From the NCBI GenBank assembly GCA_018136815.1, contig CM030935.1, positions 5,772,448-5,836,447 on the forward strand: a stretch of DNA of 64,000 nt. Reading direction: 5' to 3'. This document shows positions 21,262 to 34,945 of the stretch, one piece after another (the stretch's first letter is position 1; each line of letters opens with the position of its first letter). The notes beneath the pieces are model-generated. The model was not told where the DNA came from and did not search any database. It worked only from the letters and a program-made list of their open reading frames with translations. The position numbers and the translations under genes were made by a program. Source of the stretch: Isochrysis galbana (lineage: Eukaryota > Haptophyta > Isochrysidales > Isochrysidaceae).

Positions 21262-24200
21262 TCAAGTCACCAGGCCTCTCGACTCCCACCACCTACCTTT
21301 GGCCACGGGCTTCTTCCGCCCCGCGACTTGTGGTTGGGCAGCTAGTGTTGCGGCTGCCGGTAAGCTGCTACCTTTGAGAGCATCGCAGAGTTGGCATCTC
21401 CGATTTTCAGCTGGGTTAACCAGTGTGCACGCCCCACATGCCCATTGATCCGTTGCCATGCCAACTGCTGACAGACCGGAGGCTGTCTGCCCTAAACTGA
21501 CATTGCTTCTGCCCACATTGGACCGGTCACGCTCTGCGGTACCTTCACCATCGTGGGCAGTGTGCGAGTCTGCCACTTGCAGTATCGCAGCCTCGCCCAT
21601 GTGTATGGGAGCAACGTTGGAATATAAACATGACCCGGCCTCTTCTCCAATTGCCGAGCTAGTGAGTACAGTTCGGAGGCGTAGATCCTCTATGGATATT
21701 CGGGCATCATGCGGCATAGAAATGCCACCGGAAGACTCTACCTGTTGGGAGAGTTGCTGACTGCCATCACACGGATTCGCCATGTTGGGGAGCTGGTGGC
21801 TGTGAGCAGCTCCCTCCTCTTGGACTCCACCTGCAATTCTCTCTGCACATTCAGTATCGGAAAGCTGCGGCGGGAGGTTTTGGTCGAGGCATGCATCGAG
21901 ATGTTGGTTGAGACTAAGATTGTCGTTTGGAAGCTGAGAGCCGCAGACTGGGCATGCACACATGCCACGTTCGCCCGTTGCCTCGGGCTCATCCACCTCT
22001 TCTAGGCCCTCAACGTCGTCATCCACTGGCTTATGAATTATGATGTCCTTGCAAGTCCCACGTCTGCCGTTGGCCCTGTCGGCCGTCGTCGAGGCACTCG
22101 CATCCTCCACGCCGCCATCATCATCTCCGCCACTCGATGTGCTCTGCTCACACGTCGGCGCGCTGTTCAGGCTTCCACATTTCAGAAATCGCGCGAGCCC
22201 CCCCGCCTTAGCCTCAGCCTCACGTGCCAGCCGTAGATTGGTTGCGCGCAAGCCGAGAAGGCGGTACTCCTCAGGGGCACCTGCCGCCCGCAATTCAGCC
22301 CCGAAACGCCGACAGGCATCAGCAAGCTGCCGCTTCGCAACGGGCGCTATTGGGACATCACAACGCGCGCCAAAGTATGCGTGCAAGCTGCGGGTCGACT
22401 CATGTGTTCGAAAACTTGACGACTTGATCTTGAGGGTGAGCGTTCTCGCCTGGAGCCCGCGCGCAGAGAGTGCAGAGAGCAGCATCGAGCACAGCTCCGA
22501 GCAGCGCTCGCTGAGGGCTTCACCTGCCGGGATAGGCCGGAAAGTGCGCTCCTGGGATAATCCTTTCTGATTTGGCCCGGCCTCGTCCTCAGCTGGGAGG
22601 CTTGATTCGCCTCCGATGCCAAGCGCAGCAGCAAGGTAAGCGCGGGCCTACGGTCAAGAGGAAAGCTGCTCACGGGTGGTACTATGCTGAGCGGAGGGCA
22701 GTGGAGCACGCATGGGACGAGCTCGAGGGGTGAACCACAGGAAATCCTCATCGGCGTGGGAAATGGTGCGAGGCAGGACGAGCTCGAGGGGTGAATCCAA
22801 GGAAATCCTCATCGGGGTGGGAAATGGTGTAAGGCGATTGACACTAGCTTGGACTGGTACGCTGGGCCAGAGCTTGCAGCCTACCTGTCGTGGGTTGAAT
22901 AGACCCACCACAATGGCGCGTCGCTCGAGAAGCTCCCCACATGTAGATGCGCCGACAGCCTCAGCAAGCACCCGTTCAGACACCTTGCCAATGCCACCGA
23001 TTTTGCGCAAGCTATTGAGAGGGGTAGAGGCAGGCGGAGATTTGATGAGAATCACATGATGATATGGGAAGCTTGTGTGGCGCGTTGACATATTAAAGCC
23101 ATCGGGCCGCACGCGGCAAGTGCGTTCGGGTGGAATGAGGACGATTTGCTATCATGATGAACATGAAAGCAAGAGGAGCCGAGACACAAGGCTACCAAGT
23201 GCCTGCCGCCAGGCGAGAGCGCACCTGAGTGTCGAGAGGAATGCGGAAAGGGCCTCACGATCGGGAGGTAAGATGTATTGGCCATTTGGCTTCCTGATGT
23301 CTGAGCATACCTGGATGATACAGAGGGCGCGGCGTACATGAACAAGACTTGAGACACAGGCACTTCCGCGTACTGTTGCAAAGTGCAACACGCGAACGAA
23401 TTCTATAGCTTGGAATAGGTGGCAACCATTAGCTGAGGCTCCATCACCTTAGCTAGCAGTCGGTTCGGGGCGATCCCAACAGAACATGTCAGTCCACCCG
23501 TAACCTCGCTCACTCTCGCGCGCAGGCGCCGTGCTGCCTCCTCTGGCGAGGCGCCATGCCGCTCACACCACTCGCGCAAATCCAGGTACGCTTCATCCAA
23601 AGACGTTGCAATGAAGCGCTCGTCCATCTCCGCAAACGCCTGAGGAGGATTGGTGAACCAAATGGAGCTCGAAACACCGGGCAAGAATGCCTAAAACCCC
23701 TTGGATTCGGATGCACGCTCCACACCCACACCACAAGCGAGCTACACACCTTTCGGCTGAGCTGCGCGTAGTGATGATAGCTCCTCATGTCTCCAGACAC
23801 AAATCTGAGCTCTACCCCCGCTTCCGAGCAGAGACGTTTGCCTATAAAGCCCGGCATCGCGGAGCGTACGCCGTACTTGCGAGCCACGTAGTTGGCCGTC
23901 GAGATCATCCCTATGCCACCGACAGCAAAGGGCACGTTACGCAGCTCGGGATTCTTCAGCTCCTCCACCGAGGCGAAGAAGGCGTCCATATCGACGGTTG
24001 CCCACAGGCCGTCGAGCCTCCTCTGTCCCTCGAGCTCGGCGACGATCCTGTCGGCGCGCGCCTCAAGCGGCGCCAGCTCTAGCCGCTCCGCTCGCGCTCT
24101 CAGCCGTGAGATCTGCTCGCTCGTGCGAGAGTCTCTCCGCTGCTGCTCAGCAAAGTGTGCCGAACCTTTGGACATCTCGTAGACGACACGCGAGACGTGA

Positions 24201-24298
24201 GCCTTATCCACCCCTTCCATTCCGGCCTTCGAGTTCGTGAAGACGGTCGAGAAGTGGCTGGGGGGCTCGTCCGTCGAGGAGGACGCCATCATCCCCAC
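21262..24298 (-). CDS. POLK: DNA polymerase kappa (Y-family translesion polymerase) with UBZ and RanBP2-type zinc fingers
   Basis: My exon model (complement) is 24298-23750, 23639-23448, 23310-23225, 23011-22885 and 22647-21262, with compatible phases and GT-AG sites, giving about 779 aa. The kappa N-clasp is present ('[11 protein letters not shown]'). Catalytic acids lie in '[12 protein letters not shown]' and 'SLDEAYLDL'. 'AKV' + '[11 protein letters not shown]', '[13 protein letters not shown]' and 'GLSQERTF' follow the family order through palm, thumb and little finger. The C-terminal half holds a RAD18-type UBZ finger (CPVC ... H-x3-C, near 21950) and a RanBP2/NZF finger ('[10 protein letters not shown]' ... 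'CQLC', near 21400); both types bind ubiquitin. Pol kappa extends past bulky minor-groove DNA lesions, and these fingers would recruit it to monoubiquitinated PCNA. A possible donor (AAAG GTAGGT) near 21288 could shift the last residues to another exon. Start could be 24298 or 24289. Confidence 0.88.
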
Positions 24299-25922
<1,624 letters not shown>

Positions 25923-28900
25923 ATGGTGATGCCGCCGCCCTCTCCGGCCTCTCCACCCGCGCCCCCAACCCCCCCACCCCCCACCTCCCACCCGCCCCCA
26001 AAGTCTTTCCGCCCTCCCCCGGCTCGGCCTCCCCTCTCCCCCACGAGCCCAACCCCACATCCAGCCTTGCTTCCCCTCCCACACACGCCCCAAGCCCCAC
26101 ACACACCCGACACCCGCCCTCTTCCTCCACGTCTCCCCGCCACGACCCGACTCCGCCATGCCGGCTTGCGGGATGCGCGCAAGCCCGTACGCACGCGCGC
26201 GCGTTGCGGTGGGGGCCGGGGGGGGGGGGGGGGGCTGAGGGGAGGAGGTGGGAGGCGGGGGGGGGGGGGGAGGAAGATGCACATACGCCACGGCTGTGCT
26301 GTGTGCTCATCCGGTTGTGAGCCGACCACAGAACGCGCTCGCCCACGCTCTCTCGCACAGCCATCTCACCAACGTCTCCACCTCAGCCGCCGCTCACGCA
26401 TACACACCTTCTCTACGACTCTCAGGCTGTTGTGGTGCCGACCCACTCGTTCGGCATCAAGGCCGACATACGAGACAACTTATGCTACCTCGATGAGCAG
26501 ACCGTTATCTACCCCGTCGGCGCCAATTTGGTGGTGCATTCAATTGACAGCAAGACGCAGCGCTTCCTCCCGGGCACCGAAAAATCAGAGGGCATCACCT
26601 CCGTAGCTGTCTCACCAAATCGGAAATTCGTTGCCGTCGCTGAGCGCGCGCCAGAAGGTGAGAAGGCCACGTGTACCATCTTCGACCTTGTCGCTTTCAA
26701 GCGTAAAAAGGTGCGCTTACGCCCGGTTCAACGATACGGCGGCGGCATGGCATTGCTCGACCACTCTGCAGCCACCCTGGTCACCCCCCCCCCCCCCCTC
26801 CGGGTCACACACAAATACATCCATCCCTCAAATTCCTCCTTGCACAAGTAGGTGCTATCCGCAGCTGCTGCCGATGTTGCCTCCCGCGAGTTTGTTTGCA
26901 TGACATTTTCCGCGGATGGGAAGGGTCTACTGACGCATGGTGGCGCGCCAGATTGGACGCTTGTGTACTGGCACTGGGACAAGGGAAAGGTCGGCGCTGC
27001 TTCTAAACCGGCGACTGCCCCAACATCCGCTGTCTACCAGTGCTCTTTCAATCCGTTTGACAATTCGGTGGTATGCGTTACTGGTGACGGTGTCTGCCGC
27101 TTCATGCGCATCAATGAGCAGATTCTGAAGCCGCTCCCTGGCGCGATGGGCAAGCGTGAGCCGCAGGGCTACCTGTGCCATGCCTGGATGTCAGAGGACC
27201 GAGTGATTGTGGCAACCGACTCAGGAGACCTGCTCCTTTTGGAAGCGGGGGAACTCAAGATCGCACTCCCATCGGCGCCTTCGGACGGGTTGTCGATCGA
27301 CTCGATCATTGCATATTCCAAGGGATTTGTCTGTGGTGCTGACGGCGGCGTCGTCTACGTCTTCGAGAAGACGGAGGATAAGGAGTACTACAAGCGCACC
27401 AAATCGTTCCGAATAGAAGGCAACCAATGCAAAATCAAGTCTCTGGCAGTGACGCCGTCGGAAGATCAGCTCATCTGTTCACTAGCAAACTCGCAGGTGT
27501 ACGTGCTTACCTTGTCGAATGCTGACATTCTAAAAGCCGACGAAATGAATTTCGAGCTCCTGTCGCAGTCCTTCCACGGCCAATCTGTGACAGGGCTGGA
27601 CACGTGCATCCGTAAACCGCTCGTCGCCACATGCTCTCTGGACCGTAGCGTGCGCATCTGGAATTATGCCGACATGAGCACGGACATCGCGAAGACGTTC
27701 ACCGAGGAGTGCTTCTCCGTATCATTTCATCCATCGGGGCTCCACGTGCTTGCTGGATTCTCAGATAAGCTTCGCCTTATGAACCTGCTCATGGATGATA
27801 TTCGCCCGTATAAGGAGTTTGCGATCAAGTCTTGCCGCGAGTGCCGCTTTTCCAATGGAGGTCAGTGTTTTGCGGCCGTGAATGGCAACACCATCCAGAT
27901 CTACTCGACGTATACTTGCGAGAACATCGGCAACCTGCGTGGCCACTCGTCCAAGGTCAAGTCCATTTGCTGGACGCCCGATGACACGAAGCTCGTCTCT
28001 TGTGGCATGGACGGCGCCGTCTACGAGTGGCTTCTCAAGGACTTCAAGCGATGCTCCGAGAACGTCCTCAAGTCGTGCTCATACACATGCGCTGTCTGCT
28101 CGCCAGATGCGCGCTCCGTCTACGCCGTGGGCTCCGACATGAAAATGAAGGAGATCGCTGACTCCAACGTCAACAAGGACTTCCCCACGGGCACTGTAAT
28201 CACGCAGATAGTGCTGGCCAACTCGGGCCGTATGCTTTTTGCGGGCACCGATATGGGGACCATCCGCTCATACAAATTCCCCCTTACTGGTGAGTACAGC
28301 GAGGTCCAGGTACACTCCGCCCCGGTGACGAGGATGCGCGTCTCACCGGATGATGCCTTCCTCTTCTCCGCTGCCGAGGACGCCTCTCTCTTCGTCTTTG
28401 ACGTGCGGGAGAAAGAAGCGCGCGGAGCCAAGCGCGACAAGGAGGCGATCACTTACGCCGAGGAGATCCTCGTCACAAAGTCGGACTTGGAGGAGAAGAC
28501 ACAATCCATGGCGGAGCTCAAGCAGAAAGTTGAGGAACTCACGATGCAAAACGAGTACCAGCTGAGGCTTAAGGACCTTAACTTCACCGAGAAGCTCAAA
28601 GAGACAACCGAGAAGTTCAACGCGGAGCTGGATGCGGACAAGAAAAACTATGAGCTCCTGCTCCAGTCGAAGAACGACATGGAGATGGAGTACGAGGAGA
28701 AGATCAAGCAGCTCGAGGAACGCCATGGCCAGCAGATGCAAGCCCTCGAAGCCCAATACCAGCAAAAGATCATGACGGAGGTTGAGCGTTATCAAGCTCT
28801 TGCATCTGAGAAGGACATGATGAACGAGACTTGGGAGGAGCGATTCGGTCTTCAGGGTGACGAGCACGAGCGTGCTGTGCAAGAGATGACCGACGACTAT

Positions 28901-30055
28901 GAGGGTAGGCTGCAAGAAGAGGCAGCGGTGCTCGAGCGCGAAAAATCAGAGAAGGAAGGCCTCATTGCCGAGTTTGAGGAAACCCGTCGACAACTCGAGG
29001 AGGACGTCGATCGCGAGATCGAGGAACTGAAGGAAAAGTACGAGGCAAAACTGGCCCATGAGCGCGAAGCCGCCTTGCGCCTAAAGGGAGAGAACGGGAT
29101 CATGCGCAAAAAGTTCACGGCTCTTCAGAAGGACATTGAAGACCAAAAGGACGAGATTCAAGGTCTTTTCTTGTCTAAAAAGGCGCTACATGAGCACATT
29201 GCGTCGCTCGAGAAAGACATCGTTGGGCTGAAGAAGGAGATTCGCGAGCGCGACGACACGATCGGAGACAAGGAGAAGCGCATCTACGATTTGAAGAAGA
29301 AGAACCAAGAGCTCGAGAAGTTCAAGTTCGTCCTAGACTACAAAATCAAGGAGCTGAAGAAGCAGATCGAGCCACGCGAGGTGGAAATCATGGAAATGAA
29401 GGAACAGATCAAGAAAATGGATCAGGAGCTCGAGCGATATCACAAGAACAATTCGGCTCTTGAGCTCACCATATCGGGGCTGCGGCTGAAACTCGAGGGC
29501 ATGCAGCGCGAGGTGCTCTCGCAACGCACCAAGCTTGGGGAGTCGGAGGCAAAGACTCAGGCACTTTGCACCGAGCTTCACGAAACCATCCAGCATATTC
29601 AGGAGCCCAAGGCGCTCAAGGACGCTATCAAAGCAATGTATCACAAGCACGTTACCGAGACGGTGGCGAGGCGAGGCGTCGACTATGACGTTGCGGCCGA
29701 GCACACGCGCCAGCGAGAGTACCTCGAAAAATCGGTCGACTCGCTCCGGCGCAAGCTCAACAAGAACATGGAGCTTCATCGCTCGGATAATCAGCGCATG
29801 ATGCAGGAGAATGTTGCCCTGATAAAGGAGATCAACGAGCTCCGTCGCGAAATCAAGGGCATGAAGCTGGCGCAGCGCGCTCAGGCTATCGCGGGAAACA
29901 AGTCGCTAGGAAAGGGTGGCTACGGCTTAGACTCAGGAATGGGCATTGTGGATGGGGCGCGTGGGGATGACGTGCGTGAAAGTAACGGAGGGCGGCTGCA
30001 GAATTCTCGCTCGCGAGAGCAGCTACCGGGTATGGATACCGTACCGCATCAATAG
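25923..30055 (+). CDS. CFAP57: CFAP57 (WDR65), cilia- and flagella-associated WD40/coiled-coil protein
   Basis: My exon model is a minimal exon ending in ATG at 25923-25925 (Kozak-like CCACCATCATGG, donor GTGATG), then 26426-26710 and 26852-30055, about 1163 aa. The family start is clear ('VPTHSFGIKADIRD', 'YLDEQTVIYP', 'IDSKTQRFLPGTE'). 'KRKK' joins 'VLSAAAADVASREF', then 'GGAPDWTLVYWHWDKGKV', an exact family hallmark. WD40 repeats run to about residue 620; the rest is a long charged coiled coil. CFAP57 is an axonemal protein tied to inner dynein arm attachment and regulation, so the organism builds motile flagella. Length is close to animal and algal orthologues. Exons 2 and 3 are secure; the tiny first exon is my inference. 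Confidence 0.9.
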
Positions 30056-30930
30056 CTCGCGAACTATGGTCCGGTAGGTCAACATAAAGTATGGGCCGGG
30101 AAGAGAATGCTAAGGGCGCATCGGCCGTGCCTTCATCGACTCAATGCGCGGCGGTTGAGTAATGCAATCAATGCTGCCCCGTTCTTCAATGTTTGCTACG
30201 ATGATGGCTTCGAGCATTGCGCCCCTGTGGAAGGTCGTGCTTTGGCTATAAGGTATCCTGAGTCCTGTTTGCCTCAATGCCGTCGTTGCGCCACGGTTCT
30301 CGATGAGAATCGACGTCTCGTGGGCTACCGCTTGACGACGAGGTATTCAGGAGAGGCATGATCGTAACAATTATGGCGAGGGTGAGGGGTGGATGGGGAG
30401 CAGTGAGGTTGTGCGGCGGCTCCATGATTTGCTTTTTGACACGCATTGTTGATTGAAGCCGGGGGAAGAGCAAGGAGAAGACGGCGACTAAACGTGCATA
30501 TGTGCAAGTGGAGGGGGGCAGGACGCCGTGGTGCCACAAAGCTAGTAAGAGTAAGATGTAAGATTCAAAAAAGCTGTCCCTTAAGACTTCAGAGGCGAAG
30601 CACCCGCTCAGGCAGGCATTGCATGTTGCAGATGGCCCTCGAGGATAGGAGGCTAGTAAGCAATAAAATATAGTAGAATAGAACGTCAATCTGAATCTGA
30701 TTCAATCTAACGTTATATCTTGAGACTGAAACCTCAGGTTCGGTTTTATGCTCCCCGCCGCCCCCCCCCCCCTCTGACGAATCGATAATAATGTACTACT
30801 ACTAGTAGTAGCAGTAGCATGAATAAATAGTAAATATAGACCGATGAAAGAAGCAAGAAGCGTTCAGCGTTCTTTTGTCCCCGCAGCACCCTGCTATAGC
30901 ATGAAGAACCTCCCCTTCCGTTGCTAGGTC
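30056..30930. other. Intergenic, nothing recognised
   Basis: No gene or repeat family was recognised apart from a short C-run near 30760 and a small TACTAC/TAGTAG inverted patch near 30795. Confidence 0.5.
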
Positions 30931-30935
30931 TGTTG

Positions 30936-30996
30936 GACAACTATCGTTAAAACGATAGGGTCATGGAGCGCGCGCCGCCGCCCGCTCTAGGGTTAG
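30936..30996 (+). mobile_element. 5'-end fragment of the LINE family
   Basis: It matches the first 60 or so bases of LINE copy 1, including the initial hairpin (CTATCGT TAAA ACGATAG, 30941-30958) and ATGGAGCGCGCGCC at 30963. Two hairpin base pairs differ from copy 1 by compensatory changes. Homology stops at about 30990. Confidence 0.7.
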
Positions 30997-30999
30997 GCC

Positions 31000-31090
31000 A
31001 GGATATCCACGAATCTTCGCCCAAATATCCCTCAAAAATATCCAAGAAATATCCAAGCGCCAGCCCAAATATCCCAAAAAATATCTCGAT
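31000..31090. repeat. Short AAATATCC-type repeat cluster
   Basis: Six variants of AAATATCC/GGATATCC occur in about 80 bp. The origin is unclear. Confidence 0.5.
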
Positions 31091-31597
31091 ACTATTATTA
31101 TAAGTGGTCCTCGCACTTGCACCGATTCGTCGCCTGCCACACCCACACTCCCGTGGGCCGCGGGCCCCTCCCTACTTACTCTACCTCTTTGTCTGCCTCC
31201 ATCTTCCCTCATTCCTACTTTCCATAGTGCTTAGTTAGTTAGTGCCTTTTGATGTCATTCATTCACCCCAACACATGAGCTCATATCTCACAGTGGCAAT
31301 GGACATCGACTGCCCTACACACACGTCCGCTTGTTGCGATTGAATCGCAACATCACTGATGCCTCTACTTGGTCAGCCAAAGACGTCGCACGATTAGCAC
31401 CAAACATGCACTGCAACAACGAAAACACACGTTCACAAGAGGCAGAATTAGTTAGGACTGAGACAAAATGCAATCCTAGCCGCAAGGGACCAGGTCGGGA
31501 GCTTCGTATGACTGAACGCCCACCATTGCAACACGTCTTTGGTGAAAGTTGACACGTCCCGATGTTCGATCTTTGCGATGTTCGATCTTTGCTCCTT

Positions 31598-33750
31598 CAA
31601 CTAAGTTTATACTTGGTCGCCATGGAGCGCGCCGACGCGCCCCCTCTCTCTTTCGGGCACCCCACCGCGGGCGCCCTTCCAGTGCCCATGGAGCAGTCGC
31701 AGGCGAAGCGACCGCGTCCTCCCGCGGAGGCCGAGCAGGTGAGCGCGATCCCCGTCGCGCCACACGGCCAGTGGCCCCGGCCACACCACCTCCAGCAGCC
31801 ATGCTGGCCCCCCCCATGGAGGACCACAGGCTGCAGGCCACAACCAGCACACACCAGACAAGAACCAACAGAGATCCATTGGGCATGCCTCATGGCAGAG
31901 GCCTCACTCACCCTGGTGACGGCCGCGCCGCCTCGGCGGCGCGGCCCGAGACCGGGTGGCCCTTATGGGCACAAATCTCACACTACAACAGATACGCACC
32001 ACAACAAGCCACAGCAACACCCCCAGACCAAGGACAGCACACACGAGACCCCCCTAGGGGAAGGTCGAGAGCACGCACACGCCAACGCACCACGCATCCG
32101 CAAGCCGACGAACTACACACTTACACCCGACTCGCCATGCCCCGCACAGGAACCCCAATCAGAAGATGAACAAGAAAGCGTAGACACAGATGCAAACTAC
32201 GAACTTTCCTTCCATCAGGAGGGCCCCTCGCGCTCCGGCGCGAGGGGCTGACCCGGCACCATCCAAGGCAGAACCCCAATGGGGGAATGCCGCATCAAAA
32301 CAAAGTGATGGAAAAGAAGCAGACTGAATCCCCCAACAAGGGGTACAGGAGCAAAAGGGGAGACAATTCAGGAGGGATGCGCCACAGTGCCGCCGGGAGA
32401 CAAGCAGACAAGCGCGCCTCGGACGCGCGCACGACACAAGCAACACAGGCCCAGGAGGCCCAGCACAACGAACACCAGCACAAGAGAGGGCCTACACAAA
32501 GCACAAGCCACAAGGTACCCTCGAGAGGGGGTGACGACGCAGCGGAAACGTCGGGCCGTATGGACAATAGAGAGACGAGCACACACGTGAGGCTAACCCC
32601 ACCTTCCGCCCCGGTCACACAGGTGGCCATTACTGACGAAGATCTAGAGCCCGAGCCCGAAGAGGAGGCCGAATTTCTAGACTCTCACAAGATCATTATC
32701 ACCTTTACGGCGTACGAAAAGGGACACAAGGCCAAAGATGAAGAGGTCCTTGGCGCGATTGTTGCGCACCTCAACAAGTTGGAGGGCGTAGACCTCGAGC
32801 CCGAATTTTTGTCCAAGAGCGCCTCCGGCCCTTGGGAGATACTTGTCACGGCGGATTGCGCCAATCAGTTTCGCGAAGAATACAAGGACACGGCGGACTT
32901 TCGCAAGGCAGGTATCCCCTGCCCGATCGCGGTCAAGTATCAAACACTTGACGAGAAGTTCAAGGAAATCCCGCGGGCATCCAACAAAGCATTGGCTAGC
33001 GCGTTTAAGGACGCCTCAGCGCACCTTGTGGTGCGCAACTACAAGTTCGAGCTGAAGAGCTTCATAACGATCAGCTCGCTCGCCAAAGCGGTCGAGAATC
33101 AAGGCTTCTTCTTTCTCCAAGGCAACCAAGAGCGCACCAAGATCCTCACCAAGGAGGGGATTCTCGTAACACAGGGTAAAAAGGAAGTTTACCATCTGTA
33201 TGTCGCCAGACCTATCACGTTGCTACAAAGCGACTACAAAATCTTAGCCAAAATACTCACGAACAGATTGAAAACGGTTATCGGAAACATTATTTCGAAA
33301 GACCAACTGGGCTTCGTCCCACATCGACTAATAGGCGAAGCTACCCACTTGTTACAACTTACGCACGCGTACCTAGAAGAAACGGGGGAGCCCGGACTCC
33401 TCCTAGCGCTGGACTGGGAAAAAGCCTTTGACAGAGTTAATTGGGAATTCTATCACCTCGTACTCGAAAAGCTAAAATTCGGGGAGGACTTCCGTAGATA
33501 CGCGAAGGCTCTAACCAACACCGAAGCGAAGCCCATACGATACATCAAGGCCAACGGAGGCAGAAGCTTCCCATTCAATGTAGCGAGCGGGGTTCCCCAA
33601 GGATGCCCACTATCGCCGCTGGCCTTTCTACTAACGGCGGAAGTGCTCGCCCGGGCGATCAACGAAGACGACGAAATAGAAGGGATCATTGTTAACGGAG
33701 CCGAACTCAAAATAAGCCAATTCGCGGATGACACGCCAGTCGTTCTTGTT
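31598..33750 (+). mobile_element. LINE, copy 2, internally deleted and 3'-truncated
   Basis: It begins with a stem-loop (ACTAAG/CTTGGT, 31600-31617) just before ATGGAGCGCGCC, the same layout as copy 1. The leader again contains strong GC hairpins, for example a perfect 12-bp stem at 31921-31946. ORF1-type and reverse transcriptase domains are joined in frame near 33211, without endonuclease, and the element breaks off just after the catalytic FADD motif (about 33720-33740). No target-site duplication was found. Confidence 0.85.
31622..32251 (+). pseudogene. LINE copy 2 leader frame
   Basis: An open frame begins at the ATG that follows the 5' hairpin (Met-Glu-Arg-Ala, as in copy 1). Its composition is low complexity and it shares almost no amino-acid similarity with the same region of copy 1 beyond the start, while hairpins are kept. 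I read the region mainly as a structured leader; any coding role is uncertain. Confidence 0.35.
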
Positions 33751-33771
33751 GCCGCGGAGTTTTACTCGTAA
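32287..33771 (+). pseudogene. LINE copy 2 ORF1-type domain fused in frame to truncated reverse transcriptase
   Basis: 494 codons. The N-terminal part holds the acidic and alpha/beta domain shared with copy 1 and continues beyond it ('YQTLDEKFKEIPRASNKAL' to 'GKKEVYHLYVA'). It then joins directly, in frame, to 'RPITLLQSDYKILAK' of the RT. RT motifs up to 'QFADDT' are intact, after which unrelated sequence gives a stop at 33769-33771. The thumb and zinc knuckle are lost, so it cannot be active. Confidence 0.8.
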
Positions 33772-34397
33772 CTTGTAGAACTCTGCACTCGTAACTCGCC
33801 CTCCTCATTGCCCTCAGGCCCTATGCGGGCCACTCCAATTCGTCAGGGGGGCGAGGGCGCTGGGGCGATATATATAGCGATTGGCGACGGGGTGGGGCTT
33901 GGGAAATGGGAGATGGGAGCCCCCCCCCGGTACTGTATTTGGTACCGTATTTGTGGCTGTGCATAAAAAACCCTTTTGTTTTTCTCGCCCTCTCGTCTCT
34001 CGCCTCACACGTGGCACGTGGCACTGGGCTACGCTTTCGTAGCCACGCCCATTCCCCTTCCTCACCCTCACTCCCCACCTTGCGGCAACTCCCCTCGTGC
34101 TCTACCTCGGGGCTCGGGTCGTGTGGGGTGTGTGGACTGAGCGGGGTGCGGGAGGGGCGCCGTGGCCCCGTCCACACCTGCATCGGCCTCTCGGCCTCTG
34201 CGTCGCCCGAGCCGCTGGTGTCGCCGCCGCCGCATGAGCACTCGCCGCACGAGCACTCGCCGAACTCGTCAAGATCCGCGCTCTGGGAAGGAGGCAGCTC
34301 ACAAGGGCGTTGCCCAGCACGCAGCCACGCACGCACGCACGCACGCAACCCCGGCACGCACACATTCACAAACGCTCAGACAATCTGAACTCCAACT
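33772..34397. other. Intergenic with a LINE 3'-UTR-like piece
   Basis: About 34038-34125 resembles 41970-42055, the (reversed) 3' UTR of the 5'-truncated LINE (shared core TCCCCTCGTGCTCTACCT). The remainder is unassigned. Confidence 0.45.
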
Positions 34398-34945
34398 ATG
34401 GGATGGGCCCAACGCGAAGAGATGACCCAGTACCATCGTTGTAAATAGGCACATCTGCCCATCACTCGCGCGCCCATCCCCCCACCATCTCCATCTCAGG
34501 AGGGCTCTCGTTCCATCCTAAGGGATGCGTGCAATTTGCGGGATGGCTCACAACCATCTTTGGATGGCATCCATCCATGAGATGGGGGTTGTCCACCTAA
34601 TGGGATGCACCTGCCCCGCCAAATGGCCCAACATCGTCTCTAGATGGGCGCATCTACCCATCTTTGCAATGCAGCCATCCCAAGCGATGGGAGTGTATCA
34701 TCCTTGGGGATGCGCCATCTTGGTGGATGCATACGTTGCATCTTCGGGATGCGTTTATCCGCAAGATGGGTAGAACCCATTCGCAGATGTGCGCACCTAC
34801 TGCCGACAATTGCCATCGTGGCGGGTGGACATCTGAAAGATGGGGCAAACACCATCTCCAGATGCCCACACCCCAGCCATCTTTGGGATGTACCCATCCA
34901 CACGGATAGGGGGGTTCCATCTTGAGATGGACTTTCCCATCGCGC
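34398..34945. repeat. Array of about 13 short CATC...GATG hairpins
   Basis: Thirteen inverted repeats of the form (C)CATC-loop-GATG(G) lie at 34514-34527, 34554-34567, 34571-34585, 34632-34646, 34675-34690, 34699-34712, 34716-34729, 34738-34752, 34813-34828 (one G-T pair), 34830-34842, 34853-34864, 34878-34890 and 34916-34931. Stems are 4-6 bp and loops 3-7 bases, and sequences between them are not repeated. Flanks contain further unpaired CATC and GATG words. No reading frame looks genic. The function is unknown; see findings. Confidence 0.8.

Noticed and set aside
34398-34945. CRISPR array
   Set aside because: The context is eukaryotic, and there is no constant repeat of 23-40 bp with regular spacers; only 4-6 bp stems are shared.
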